From positions 62,001 to 126,000 of the forward strand of contig NZ_JACWMS010000004.1 in NCBI RefSeq assembly GCF_014673215.1: 64,000 nucleotides of DNA. The letters are read 5' to 3'. This DNA is from Gordonia hankookensis. Its GTDB lineage: Bacteria > Actinomycetota > Actinomycetes > Mycobacteriales > Mycobacteriaceae. Each line of letters begins with the position of its first letter. Position 1 is the stretch's first letter. The position numbers and the translations under genes are program-made. Of this stretch, positions 35,199-46,389 are shown piece after piece. The notes under the pieces are model-generated. The model ran no database searches, was not told the DNA's origin, and was given only the letters and a program-made list of their open reading frames with translations.

Positions 35199-35227
35199 TC
35201 GGGCGCCGACCGCCGGCCGGCGCCCGA
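35199..35227 (-). terminator. Terminator hairpin after fadH
   Basis: TCGGGCGCCG pairs with CGGCGCCCGA (10 bp) around a 9-nt GC-rich loop, 25 nt past the fadH stop. No T run follows. Confidence 0.6.
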
Positions 35228-35251
35228 GGGATTCGTGACTCGATCGCTTTC

Positions 35252-37901
<2,650 letters not shown>

Positions 37902-37907
37902 GGGGTC

Positions 37908-37937
37908 ACGCTAGCAGTGCACCAACGCACTATGCAA
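37908..37937 (-). promoter_or_regulatory. padR-fadH promoter with inverted repeat in the spacer
   Basis: On the minus strand TTGCAT (-35), an 18-nt spacer and TAGCGT (-10) are followed 6 nt later by the padR ATG. The spacer contains AGTGC-GTTGGT-GCACT (37916-37931), a perfect inverted repeat placed where a repressor would exclude RNA polymerase. Confidence 0.55.
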
Positions 37938-37971
37938 CTAGGTTCATATCCGCCGCGCAGGCGGCGGGCGG

Positions 37972-39645
37972 TCAGGCGATGGCGGCGCTACGGCTGTGCA
38001 GGCGTCCGTCCCGGAGCTCGAGGACGTCGTCGGCGATCTCCGTCACCCGGGCATCGTGGGTGATGAGCAGGGTGGACCGCCCGCGTGCGAGGCGACGCAA
38101 CGGTTCGAGGATGCGCTGCGCGGTGGCGTCATCGAGGCCCGCGGTGGGTTCGTCGAGGATCAGGACCGGACTGTCGCGCAGAAACGCGCGCGCCATGGCG
38201 ATCCGTTGCCGCTGACCGCCCGACAGCGTGAGGCCGTCCTCGCCGAGGGGCGCGTCATAACCGAGCGGCAGATCCGAGATGAATCCGTCGGCATCGGCCG
38301 CGATGGCCGCGCTGATGATCTCCGCACGGGATGCATCGGGACGACCGTAGGCGATGTTGTCGGCGACGGTGGCCGCCTTGATGATCGGCTGCTGGGGGAG
38401 CAGGGTGACGTGATCACGGATCGAATGGCCGGTGAGCGTGGTGAAGTCGTTGCCGCCGAGCATGATCCGACCGTCGTCGGGATTCTCGAAGCGACACAGC
38501 AATGACGCCAGGGTCGACTTTCCGGCGCCACTGCCCCCGACGAGGGCGGTGATCTCGCCGGGCCGCAGGTCCAGGGAGACGTCGTCGAGGATGGTGACGC
38601 CGTCGCGGCGCAGCGTCACGCCGCGGACCGCGACGTCGTGACCGGGCCCGGTGTGCGCCACAGCGTCCTCGCGATCCGAGTCGGTGGGGACGAGGTCGAG
38701 GAGTTCAGAGATCCGTTCCGCGCTCACCACGGCGGAGGCGAGCGACAGCCGAACCTCTGCGAGTTCCTGCATCTTCGGATACAGCATGCCGAGGTAGCCG
38801 GTGAGCGCGAGCAGTTCTCCGACGCTGAGGGCACCCTGGCGGACCTGCCAGACGCCCGCGACGGCGATGGCGAGGGTCACCACCACCTGCCCGAAACCCA
38901 TGACGGCGCCGAAGCCGGCCTCGATCCGCGTCTGTGACATCCGGGCGCCGAGCCAGGTGACGCCGTGGCGGTGCAACCGCGCGTGTTCGCGGCTCTGCTG
39001 GTTGTAGGCGACCGCGGTCTCATGTCCGCTGAGGGCGGTCTGGACGGCGATGGCGATGTCGGCGTTGGCAGTTCGCTCGTCGCGGGTCACGATGGTCTGA
39101 CGGCGGCCGTAATAGGCCGAGATCACCCACAGGATCGGTACCGCTGCGATGGCGACCAGTGCAACCTGCCAACTCATGATGAACGCCGCGACGACGAGGC
39201 CGATGGTGTTGGCCACCGCGATGACGAATTGCATGACGCCGGATCCGACGAGATACTCGACCGCTTCGAGGTCGCTGGAGTGTCGGGTCACGAGGTCGCC
39301 GAGGCCGAAACGTCGATGGATGACCGGATTGAGCCGCTGTACGTGGGCGAACAGCGAATCGCGCAGGCGTAGGACCACCCGCTCGGAGATGCCGATGGCG
39401 GTGACCTGACCGTAGTAGTCCGCGCCGGTGGAGACCGCGGTGATGAGCAGCCACAGAGCCGCCAACTCGGCGAAGCGGACGGCGCTGTCGGCGGTGAGCG
39501 CTCCGTCGATCACGTCGGAGAGCACGAAGATCGCGATGATCTCGCAGCCGGCGGCGACGAGTAGAAGTGTTGCGGCCAGCGCGAATCGGGCGCCTTCGCC
39601 CTTCAGGGCGGGGAAGAAGCGGCGGAAGGCTTCGCGTGCGGTCAT
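37972..39645 (-). CDS. ABC transporter, fused membrane and ATPase domains (exporter half-transporter)
   Basis: The 557-residue protein has six membrane segments in the first 300 residues and a C-terminal ATPase with Walker A GGSGAGKST, the signature LSGGQRQRIAMARA, Walker B LILDEPTAGLD and the switch His in LITHD. It should act as a homodimeric exporter; a heterodimer is less likely because no partner half-gene is adjacent. The substrate (lipid, drug or other) cannot be read. The length is short for MsbA-like exporters because the N-terminal cytoplasmic part is brief. The start ATG has only a weak site (CACAGG). Confidence 0.88.
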   Translation of the reverse strand: MTAREAFRRFFPALKGEGARFALAATLLLVAAGCEIIAIFVLSDVIDGALTADSAVRFAELAALWLLITAVSTGADYYGQVTAIGISERVVLRLRDSLFAHVQRLNPVIHRRFGLGDLVTRHSSDLEAVEYLVGSGVMQFVIAVANTIGLVVAAFIMSWQVALVAIAAVPILWVISAYYGRRQTIVTRDERTANADIAIAVQTALSGHETAVAYNQQSREHARLHRHGVTWLGARMSQTRIEAGFGAVMGFGQVVVTLAIAVAGVWQVRQGALSVGELLALTGYLGMLYPKMQELAEVRLSLASAVVSAERISELLDLVPTDSDREDAVAHTGPGHDVAVRGVTLRRDGVTILDDVSLDLRPGEITALVGGSGAGKSTLASLLCRFENPDDGRIMLGGNDFTTLTGHSIRDHVTLLPQQPIIKAATVADNIAYGRPDASRAEIISAAIAADADGFISDLPLGYDAPLGEDGLTLSGGQRQRIAMARAFLRDSPVLILDEPTAGLDDATAQRILEPLRRLARGRSTLLITHDARVTEIADDVLELRDGRLHSRSAAIA

Positions 39646-39670
39646 CCTGTGATCCGATCGATGACGTGCG

Positions 39671-39712
39671 GCGTTCCGAGACCATACGTGTGGCGGTATG
39701 GCCGCGGAACGC
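39671..39712 (-). terminator. Two-tier hairpin downstream of the 43-residue gene
   Basis: Outer arms GCGTTCCG/CGGAACGC and inner arms CCATAC/GTATGG stack with small internal loops. It lies between the small gene's stop (39741) and the ABC transporter start (39645). Confidence 0.5.
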
Positions 39713-39740
39713 TGCGGTGGTGGTCAGAAACGGGTGGTGA

Positions 39741-39872
39741 TCAGAACCACGCCCAGTCCCACCGATGCAGACGCCGGTTCCAGACGCGACGACGGCGACG
39801 CTTGCGAGGGGGTGCGGGATGCTGCTGCTGCGGGCGAGGGCCGTTTCCGTGCTTGGGTCCTGGCTGAGGCAT
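39741..39872 (-). CDS. 43-residue, strongly basic small protein
   Basis: The product has a Pro/Gln/Gly-rich first half (MPQPGPKHGNGPRPQQQ), then PRKRRRRRVWNRR and an aromatic end, LHRWDWAWF. A strong site, AAGGAG, lies 8 nt before the ATG, and a hairpin follows the stop, so it is probably a real gene despite its size. It has no membrane segment. The charge suggests binding to nucleic acid or to anionic lipid; I do not recognise a family. The spacer 39873-40090 up to the divergent permease gene shows no further gene. Confidence 0.6.
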   Translation of the reverse strand: MPQPGPKHGNGPRPQQQHPAPPRKRRRRRVWNRRLHRWDWAWF

Positions 39873-40090
39873 GAGTGCTTCTCCTTGTGTTCGGGCCGGC
39901 AACATTGCCGACGTGGAGAAAGCTATGGGCGCCACCTTCGGACGGCCTTGGCCGTAGCTGGCAGAAGGCTGTCAGATCGGAGTCGTCTGCTGTTCCGGGG
40001 CACCGATCGTGCCGTCGCGATCTCCGCCGCCCTCGCGCGGACGCTCGGTAAGCGCGCGGACGCAGGGCGTCATGTCGCACACTGATTCCC

Positions 40091-41389
40091 ATGGCGACAA
40101 CGGACACGCGAACGGGTGGATTCTTGTCCTGGCGGAAGGTCGACGGCGGGGGAGTCATCGCACCTGACGAACGCCTCAGCTGGCCTCGAACGGTGGGTAT
40201 CGGACTACAGCACGTCGTGGCGATGTTCGGCGCGACCTTCCTCGTCCCGGTGCTCACCGGATTCCCGCCGTCGACGACACTGCTGTTCTCCGGGATCGGC
40301 ACGGTGCTGTTCCTGCTGATCACCCGCAACCGGCTACCCAGCTATCTCGGTTCGAGTTTCGCGATCATCGCCCCGGTGCTGGCGGCCACCGCCTCCAACG
40401 GCCAGTCGGCCGCGCTGGGCGGGATCGTGGTGGTGGGAGCGCTGTTGATCGTGATCGGCGCGATCGCACACTTCGCGGGTATCGGCTGGATCGAGATCCT
40501 CATGCCACCGGTCGTGACCGGCACGATCGTTGCGCTCATCGGGCTGAATCTCGCGCCGACCGCGAAGACGAATTTCGAGAAGGACCCGGTCATCGCGACG
40601 GTGGTGCTGGTGCTGCTCGTCGCGTCCGTGGTGCTGTTCCGAGGGCTGTTGGGGCGCCTGGCGATCTTCTTCAGCGTGATCCTGGGGTACGTGATCTCGC
40701 TGATCTTCGACAAGGTGGACACCAGCGGTATCGGCGATGCCGCGTGGGTCGGCCTCCCCGAGTTCCACACCCCGACATTCCATCTCTCGGTGATCCCGAT
40801 GTTCTTGCCGGTCGTGCTCGTGTTGCTGGTGGAGAACATCGGCCATGTGAAGTCGGTCGCGACCATGACCGGGAACAACTACGACCGCCGGATCGGCCGC
40901 GCGCTGGTCGCCGACGGATTGGCCACGGCGCTCGCCGGCAGTGGCGGCGGTTCGGCCACCACGACCTACGCGGAGAACATCGGCGTGATGGCGGCGACGA
41001 AGGTGTATTCGACTGCCGCGTACTGGATCGCGGGTGTGGTGGCGGTGCTCCTCGGACTGTCACCGAAGGTCGGGGCAGTGATCGCCGCGGTGCCGGCCGG
41101 CGTGCTCGGTGGCGTCACGACAGCGCTGTACGGGCTGGTCGGCGTCCTCGGTGTGCACATCTGGGTGACCAATCGAGTGGATTTCTCCAGGCCGGTCAAC
41201 CAGTTCACCGCAGCAATCCCGCTGGTGATCGGGATCGCCGACTTCACCTGGGTCGTGGGGGATCTCGACTTCGGCGGTATCGCCCTGGGTGCCGCAGCGG
41301 CGCTGGTCATCTTTCACTCGATGTCGCTGATCGGACGGTGGCGCGGCACGGTACCGCGCGAGCGCGCCGGCGACGAGAGTTCACGCTGA
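40091..41389 (+). CDS. NCS2-family uracil/xanthine permease
   Basis: The 432-residue membrane protein has about 14 hydrophobic segments and the NCS2 fold. It imports a nucleobase with protons. Family signatures are GIGLQHVVAMFGATFLVP near residue 40, FGSSF-like YLGSSFAIIAPV, and TTTYAENIGVMAATKV with the substrate-contacting Glu. The pattern is nearer to uracil permease (UraA/RutG) than to xanthine or ascorbate members. It is transcribed alone; a possible 58-residue gene starts 12 bp after the stop. Confidence 0.9.
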   Translation: MATTDTRTGGFLSWRKVDGGGVIAPDERLSWPRTVGIGLQHVVAMFGATFLVPVLTGFPPSTTLLFSGIGTVLFLLITRNRLPSYLGSSFAIIAPVLAATASNGQSAALGGIVVVGALLIVIGAIAHFAGIGWIEILMPPVVTGTIVALIGLNLAPTAKTNFEKDPVIATVVLVLLVASVVLFRGLLGRLAIFFSVILGYVISLIFDKVDTSGIGDAAWVGLPEFHTPTFHLSVIPMFLPVVLVLLVENIGHVKSVATMTGNNYDRRIGRALVADGLATALAGSGGGSATTTYAENIGVMAATKVYSTAAYWIAGVVAVLLGLSPKVGAVIAAVPAGVLGGVTTALYGLVGVLGVHIWVTNRVDFSRPVNQFTAAIPLVIGIADFTWVVGDLDFGGIALGAAAALVIFHSMSLIGRWRGTVPRERAGDESSR

Positions 41390-41400
41390 CGACACTGAAC

Positions 41401-41577
41401 GTGCGTCTGCTGTCGGACGGACGGCTCGCGGCCAGGGCGTACGGGCGGCCCACGCGTGGCGGGCGCGGGACCTACACGTCGTTCCGGGTTCCCGACGATC
41501 CCGAGATCTCGACTCTGATCGATCGGGCTGCGGCGCGCGCTGCGACCTTGTGGTCGGGTCATCGCGGACTGGGGTGA
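41401..41577 (+). CDS. Possible 58-residue hypothetical protein
   Basis: A GTG at 41401, 12 bp after the permease stop, opens a frame ending at 41577 (start VRLLSDGRLAARAYGR; end LWSGHRGLG). Codon use is high-GC at third positions, as in real genes here. There is no clear ribosome binding site, so it would depend on coupling to the permease. I recognise no family. Confidence 0.35.
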   Translation: MRLLSDGRLAARAYGRPTRGGRGTYTSFRVPDDPEISTLIDRAAARAATLWSGHRGLG

Positions 41578-41666
41578 CGTAGCCGAGATCACACGGCGGA
41601 GGGCGCCTGCGTCGAGTTCTTTCGACGACGGCGGGTGCACCGCCGCTGGTGCGGACGAGGATTCGG

Positions 41667-41743
41667 TGGTGCCCCCGGCAGGACTCGAACCTGCGACCTA
41701 GGGATTAGAAGGCCCTTGCTCTATCCACCTGAGCTACGGAGGC
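41667..41743 (-). tRNA. tRNA-Arg (anticodon TCT), CCA encoded
   Basis: Acceptor GCCTCCG pairs with CGGGGGC (one G-T pair), D arm GCTC/GAGC, anticodon loop CTTCTAA gives TCT for AGA codons, and T loop TTCGAGT is normal. Anticodon stem position 31-39 is a C-T mismatch. The 3' CCA is genomically encoded, unlike the Lys and His tRNAs here. Confidence 0.95.
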
Positions 41744-41785
41744 AGCGCCGCTCGGGGCGGCAGCGTGGGCGAGTATATCCCGTCC

Positions 41786-41791
41786 TAGAGT
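41786..41791 (+). promoter_or_regulatory. Putative -10 box (TAGAGT) of the CopD-CtaG gene, leaderless type
   Basis: TAGAGT ends 6 nt before the ATG at 41798; there is no Shine-Dalgarno. Confidence 0.5.
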
Positions 41792-41797
41792 GGTGCC

Positions 41798-43825
41798 ATG
41801 ACCAGCGCAACGCCGACAGTTCCGGCCGAGCCCGGCCGGGACGCGATGCGTGAGCAGCGAGGCGCGGCGGCGGGCCTGTCGTGGGCGCTCGGTTGGCTGG
41901 CCGGGATCGTCGCGATCCTCGTGACGGCGATGTCGGCGGCGACGGCGGTGCAACTCGCCGGTGTGCCCGACCCGGGGTGGCTGACGACCTATGGGCTGCC
42001 CGCGGTCACCGCGATCGGTGAGGTGAGTGCCGCGATCGCTCTCGGGTCGGCCGTCTTCGCCGCGTTCTTCGTGCCGCCGCAGTCCGACGGTGTGCTCGAC
42101 GTCGGTGGCTATCGAGCGATCCGGATCGCGGCGACCGCCGCCCTCACCTGGGGTGTCTGTGCCGTCCTGTTGATCCCGTTGTCGATCTCCAACGTGAGTG
42201 GGCAACCACTGTCGGCGTCGCTGAAACCGGCGAACCTGATCAACTCGTACTCGCAGGTCGCCGATGCCCGCACCTGGCTGTGGACGGCGATCTTCGCGGT
42301 GGCCGCCGCGGCCCTGGCACGGGTGATCCTGAAGTGGGGGTGGACGTTCGGCGCTATCGCGCTGATGGTGCTGAGCCTGATGCCCGCGGCGCTCGCCGGC
42401 CATTCGTCGACGGGTGGCAACCACGACGTGGCCACCAACAGCCTGATCGTGCACATCGTCGGCGCGACGGTGTGGATGGGTGGGCTGTTCGCAGTGGTCG
42501 TCTACGCCCTGGCCGATGGGCGCTGGCGGGTGCTGGCGGTACGACGGTTCTCCCGCGTCGCGTTCTGGAGCATCCTCGCGGTCGGCGTGAGCGGGGTGAT
42601 CAACGCACTCGTCCGGATGCCGCTCGGCGATCTCTTCACCGACACCTACGGGCGGCTGGTGCTGGCCAAGACCTGTGCACTGGTCGTGCTCGGCGCGCTG
42701 GGGGCCTGGCATCGGCGGGTGACCATCGCACGTCTGGAGGACGAGCCGGCGCCGCGGTCGACGTTCGTCCGTTTCGGCATCGTCGAGACGCTGGTGTTCG
42801 CCATCACCTTCGGACTGGCCGTCGGCCTGTCCCGGACCCCACCGCCGGCCGGCGAGAACGCCGACGTCTCCGCGGTCGAGGCACAGATCGGATACCGGAT
42901 CGACGCCGCGCCGTCGCTGTGGCGGATTCTGGTGGACTGGCGGTTCGATCTCCTGTTCGGGACGCTCGCGATCATTCTGGCCATCGTCTATCTGCGCGGG
43001 GTGGTGCGGCTCCGGCGCCGTGGGGACGACTGGCCGGTCGGGCGGACGGTGGCATGGATTCTCGGCTGCGCGCTGTTGCTGTTCACGACCTCGTCTGGTC
43101 TCGGCAGATACTCGCCAGCGATGTTCAGCATGCACATGATCGCGCACATGCTGATGTCGATGATGATCCCGGTCCTGTTGGTCCTGGGCGGGCCGGTCAC
43201 GCTGGCGCTGCGTGCGTTGCGGCCGGCCGGAAAGGGCAATCCCCCCGGGCCGCGGGAGTGGATCCAGTCGGCCATCCACAGTGGGCCGTCGCGGTTCCTG
43301 ACCCACCCCGCGGTCGCGGCGATCCTGTTCGTCGGCAGCTTCTACGTCCTCTACCTGGGCGGTGTGTTCGAGGCGGTGGTGCCGTATCACGCGGCGCACA
43401 TCCTGATGAACGTGCACTTCCTGCTCAGCGGCTACCTCTTCTACTGGATCGTGATCGGCATCGACCCCGCGCCCCGTCAGGTCCGACCGGTCGCCAAGCT
43501 CGGCATCGTCATGGGTTCGTTGCCGTTCCATGCGTTCTTCGGGGTGGCCCTGATGATGACCAGTGCGGTCATCGCCGAGGGGTACTACCGCAGTCTGAAC
43601 CTGCCGTTCGCCTACAACCTGTTCGACGATCAGCGCGCAGGCGGTGGAATCGCCTGGGCGGCAGGCGAGATACCCCTGGTGGTGATCATGCTCGCGCTCC
43701 TCGTGCAATGGCGGCGTCAGGACGAGAAGCAGGCTCGCCGTTACGATCGCCGGGCCGCGCGTGACCACGACGCGGACCTCGAGAGCTACAACGAAATGCT
43801 CAAGGATCTCCACAACCGCACATGA
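41798..43825 (+). CDS. Fused CopD and CtaG membrane protein (copper handling/cytochrome oxidase assembly)
   Basis: The 675-residue protein has about 14 membrane segments. The first half (to about 330) matches the CopD copper-resistance domain, with HSSTGGNHDVATNSLIVHIVGATVWMGG-type His residues. The second half (about 360-640) matches the CtaG/caa3 domain with conserved His-Met residues in FSMHMIAHMLMSMM and HAAHILMNVHF. The same fusion occurs in mycobacteria. It probably moves copper across the membrane or delivers it to the terminal oxidase. Its stop overlaps an in-frame ATG of the SSB gene (ATGA). Confidence 0.88.
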   Translation: MTSATPTVPAEPGRDAMREQRGAAAGLSWALGWLAGIVAILVTAMSAATAVQLAGVPDPGWLTTYGLPAVTAIGEVSAAIALGSAVFAAFFVPPQSDGVLDVGGYRAIRIAATAALTWGVCAVLLIPLSISNVSGQPLSASLKPANLINSYSQVADARTWLWTAIFAVAAAALARVILKWGWTFGAIALMVLSLMPAALAGHSSTGGNHDVATNSLIVHIVGATVWMGGLFAVVVYALADGRWRVLAVRRFSRVAFWSILAVGVSGVINALVRMPLGDLFTDTYGRLVLAKTCALVVLGALGAWHRRVTIARLEDEPAPRSTFVRFGIVETLVFAITFGLAVGLSRTPPPAGENADVSAVEAQIGYRIDAAPSLWRILVDWRFDLLFGTLAIILAIVYLRGVVRLRRRGDDWPVGRTVAWILGCALLLFTTSSGLGRYSPAMFSMHMIAHMLMSMMIPVLLVLGGPVTLALRALRPAGKGNPPGPREWIQSAIHSGPSRFLTHPAVAAILFVGSFYVLYLGGVFEAVVPYHAAHILMNVHFLLSGYLFYWIVIGIDPAPRQVRPVAKLGIVMGSLPFHAFFGVALMMTSAVIAEGYYRSLNLPFAYNLFDDQRAGGGIAWAAGEIPLVVIMLALLVQWRRQDEKQARRYDRRAARDHDADLESYNEMLKDLHNRT

Positions 43826-43947
43826 TCGCCGACGATTCCGCGGACTTGTCCACAGATCAGGCTGCGGATCGTTTCGCGGCCCTCGCGTCATCGATGCTGG
43901 CACCAGCCACGACAACGCGTGGCGCGGGAGAACCCGAGGAGTCGAGC

Positions 43948-44385
43948 ATGTACGAGACCTACACCACCATCATCGGCACTGTTGTTTCCGAACCACGGCG
44001 CAGGCAGACCACCACCGGGGAGGAGGTGATCTCCTTCCGCGTGGCGTGCAACTCGCGACGGATCGACAAGCGCAGTCAGGAATGGATCGACGGTCCGACC
44101 CTGTATCTGACCGTGAGTTGCTGGCGTCGGCTGCTGGCGGGAGTCGGTCTCGCGGTCGCGAAGGGGCGCCCGGTCATCGCCCACGGGCAGATCAAGACCA
44201 ACGAATACGTCACCGCCGATGGGGAGAAGCGCTCCGACCTCGAGATGACCGCCAGCGCGGTGGGACTGGACCTGAGCCGGTGTGTGGTCACCTACCAGGG
44301 CACACCAGGAGCGGCAGGCCACGCGCGGGTGGTGGAGGCGGTCGACCGATCGACGTTAGATCACGCCGCCCCCAGCGCGGCGTGA
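43948..44385 (+). CDS. Single-stranded DNA-binding protein paralogue
   Basis: The 145-residue protein is a single OB fold (YTTIIGTVVSEPRRRQTTTGEEVISFRVACNS... pattern) resembling SsbB and M. tuberculosis Rv2478c rather than the essential Ssb, because it lacks the long Gly-rich tail and acidic tip. Such paralogues act in stress or DNA uptake. The ATG at 43948 has GAGGAG 7 nt upstream and fits the fold start. An in-frame ATG at 43822 overlaps the CopD-CtaG stop (ATGA) and would add 42 unstructured residues; both starts are possible. ettA follows, as in mycobacteria. Confidence 0.85.
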   Translation: MYETYTTIIGTVVSEPRRRQTTTGEEVISFRVACNSRRIDKRSQEWIDGPTLYLTVSCWRRLLAGVGLAVAKGRPVIAHGQIKTNEYVTADGEKRSDLEMTASAVGLDLSRCVVTYQGTPGAAGHARVVEAVDRSTLDHAAPSAA

Positions 44386-44408
44386 TCCTCGTCCGGCCGC
44401 CACGGCCG

Positions 44409-44442
44409 GTGACCGTTGTGCCCGGATGGGTACAACGGTCAC
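44409..44442 (+). terminator. Hairpin after the SSB-like gene
   Basis: GTGACCGTTGT pairs with ACAACGGTCAC (11 bp) around a 12-nt loop, 24 nt past the stop. No T run follows. Confidence 0.55.
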
Positions 44443-44591
44443 GGCCTCGCCGGCCGGTGGCGAGTCACCGGACGACACCGCGCCCCGGCGCGCCCACTAG
44501 GCTGGTGGGCGTGAGTGCGCGCTATCGCGTGCATCGGAGGTCAACGGCTGACGCCAGCCGACAATGAGCGCAGGTCTGAAGGAGTTTTTCT

Positions 44592-46265
44592 GTGGCTGAG
44601 TTCATCTACACGATGAAGAAGGTGCGCAAGGCGCACGGCGACAAGGTCATCCTCGACGATGTCACCATGTCGTTCTATCCCGGTGCCAAGATCGGCGTCG
44701 TCGGGCCGAACGGCGCCGGCAAGTCGTCGATCCTGAAGATCATGGCCGGACTCGACCAGCCGTCGAACGGCGAGGCCTTCCTCGACCCCGACGCCACCGT
44801 CGGCATCCTGCTGCAGGAGCCTCCCCTCAACGAGGAGAAGACGGTCAAGGAGAACGTCGAGGAGGGCATGGGCGAGATCAAGGTGAAGCTGGACCGCTTC
44901 AACGAGATCGCCGAGCAGCTCGCCACCGACTACTCGGACGAGTTGATGGAGGAGATGGGCAAGCTCCAGGAAGACCTGGACAACAACGACGCGTGGGACC
45001 TGGACTCGCAGCTCGAGCAGGCAATGGACGCTCTGCGGTGCCCGCCTGCCGACTCGCCCGTCACCCATCTCTCCGGTGGTGAGCGCCGACGCGTAGCCCT
45101 GTGCAAGCTCCTGCTGCAGAAGCCCGATCTGCTGCTCCTCGACGAGCCGACCAACCACCTCGACGCCGAGAGCGTGCTGTGGCTCGAGCAGTTCCTGGCC
45201 GGGTACCCGGGCGCCGTCCTCGCGGTCACCCACGACCGGTACTTCCTGGATCACGTCGCGGGCTGGATCTGTGAGGTCGACCGCGGCAAGCTGCACCCCT
45301 ACGAGGGCAACTACTCCACCTACCTGGAGAAGAAGGCCGAACGTCTCGAGGTCCAGGGCAAGAAGGACCAGAAGTTGCAGCGCCGCCTGAAGGAAGAGTT
45401 GGCGTGGGTCCGCTCGGGAGCCAAGGCGCGTCAGACCAAGAACAAGGCCCGTCTCGCGCGCTACGAGGAGATGGCGACCGAGGCAGAGAAGACCCGCAAG
45501 CTCGATTTCGAGGAGATCCAGATCCCGACCCCGCCACGTCTGGGTGACGTGGTGGTGGAAGTCAACAACCTCGACAAGGGTTTCGACGGGCGGGTGCTGA
45601 TCAAGGACCTGTCCTTCACCCTGCCGCGCAACGGCATCGTCGGCGTGATCGGCCCCAACGGCGTCGGCAAGACGACCCTGTTCAAGACGATCGTCGGCCT
45701 CGAGGAGCCCGATTCGGGCTCGGTCAAGGTCGGCGAGACGGTCAAGCTGAGTTACGTGGATCAGAACCGCGCGAACATCGATCCCAAGAAGAACGTCTGG
45801 GAGGTCGTGTCCGGTGGGATGGACTTCATCGAGGTCGGCCAGAACGAGATGCCGTCGCGCGCGTACGTGAGCGCATTCGGCTTCAAGGGCCCCGACCAGC
45901 AGAAGCGTGCCGAGGTCCTGTCCGGTGGTGAGCGCAACCGCCTGAACCTGGCGCTGACCCTCAAAGAGGGCGGAAACCTGATCCTGCTGGACGAGCCGAC
46001 CAACGATCTCGACGTCGAGACCCTCGGTTCGCTGGAGAACGCTCTCGAGAAGTTCCCCGGCTGCGCCGTGGTGATCTCGCACGACCGGTGGTTCCTCGAC
46101 CGCACCTGTACCCACATCCTCGCGTGGGAGGGCAACGTCGCCGAAGGTCAGTGGTTCTGGTTCGAGGGCAACTTCGAGGCCTATGAGGCCAACAAGTTGG
46201 AACGTCTCGGTGCCGACGCAGCGCGGCCGCATCGGGTCACGCATCGCAAGCTCACCCGCGACTAG
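44592..46265 (+). CDS. ettA: Energy-dependent translational throttle protein EttA (ABC-F)
   Basis: The 557-residue protein has two ABC ATPase domains and no membrane segment. Walker A motifs are GPNGAGKSS and GPNGVGKTT, signatures LSGGERRRVAL and LSGGERNRLNLAL, and Walker B LLLDEPTNHLD and ILLDEPTNDLD. The arm insertion in the first domain and the inter-domain helix linker (KKDQKLQRRLKEELAWVR) are typical of EttA. It binds the ribosomal E site and gates the first peptide bond according to ATP level. The GTG start has AAGGAG 7 nt upstream. It matches M. tuberculosis Rv2477c in context. Confidence 0.96.
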   Translation: MAEFIYTMKKVRKAHGDKVILDDVTMSFYPGAKIGVVGPNGAGKSSILKIMAGLDQPSNGEAFLDPDATVGILLQEPPLNEEKTVKENVEEGMGEIKVKLDRFNEIAEQLATDYSDELMEEMGKLQEDLDNNDAWDLDSQLEQAMDALRCPPADSPVTHLSGGERRRVALCKLLLQKPDLLLLDEPTNHLDAESVLWLEQFLAGYPGAVLAVTHDRYFLDHVAGWICEVDRGKLHPYEGNYSTYLEKKAERLEVQGKKDQKLQRRLKEELAWVRSGAKARQTKNKARLARYEEMATEAEKTRKLDFEEIQIPTPPRLGDVVVEVNNLDKGFDGRVLIKDLSFTLPRNGIVGVIGPNGVGKTTLFKTIVGLEEPDSGSVKVGETVKLSYVDQNRANIDPKKNVWEVVSGGMDFIEVGQNEMPSRAYVSAFGFKGPDQQKRAEVLSGGERNRLNLALTLKEGGNLILLDEPTNDLDVETLGSLENALEKFPGCAVVISHDRWFLDRTCTHILAWEGNVAEGQWFWFEGNFEAYEANKLERLGADAARPHRVTHRKLTRD

Positions 46266-46325
46266 TTCGTGCATCGGCGGCCGGACACGCGCCGGATCGG
46301 CTGACCGCGACCACCTCGGTCATTA

Positions 46326-46384
46326 CCATCGCAGGGGAGCGGGCATACTCCGGAGATTCCGGGTCCCTGCCCCTCCCGCGATGG
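46326..46384 (+). promoter_or_regulatory. Composite 21-bp hairpin in the gdh leader
   Basis: Four nested stems pair exactly: 46326-46332 with 46378-46384 (CCATCGC/GCGATGG), 46335-46339 with 46373-46377, 46341-46345 with 46368-46372, and 46350-46353 with 46359-46362, closing on loop AGATT. The 3' arm ends 6 nt before the gdh GTG, so the fold would cover the ribosome landing site. It could also serve as a T-less terminator for ettA. Confidence 0.55.
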
Positions 46385-46389
46385 GGTGA

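Noticed and set aside
41705..43915. Long minus-strand frame opposite the CopD-CtaG gene
   Set aside because: It crosses tRNA-Arg and has a low-complexity His/Arg/Gln-rich product; the plus-strand membrane protein is clear.
44541..46274. Long minus-strand frame opposite ettA
   Set aside because: ettA has both complete ABC domains; the antisense product has no motif.
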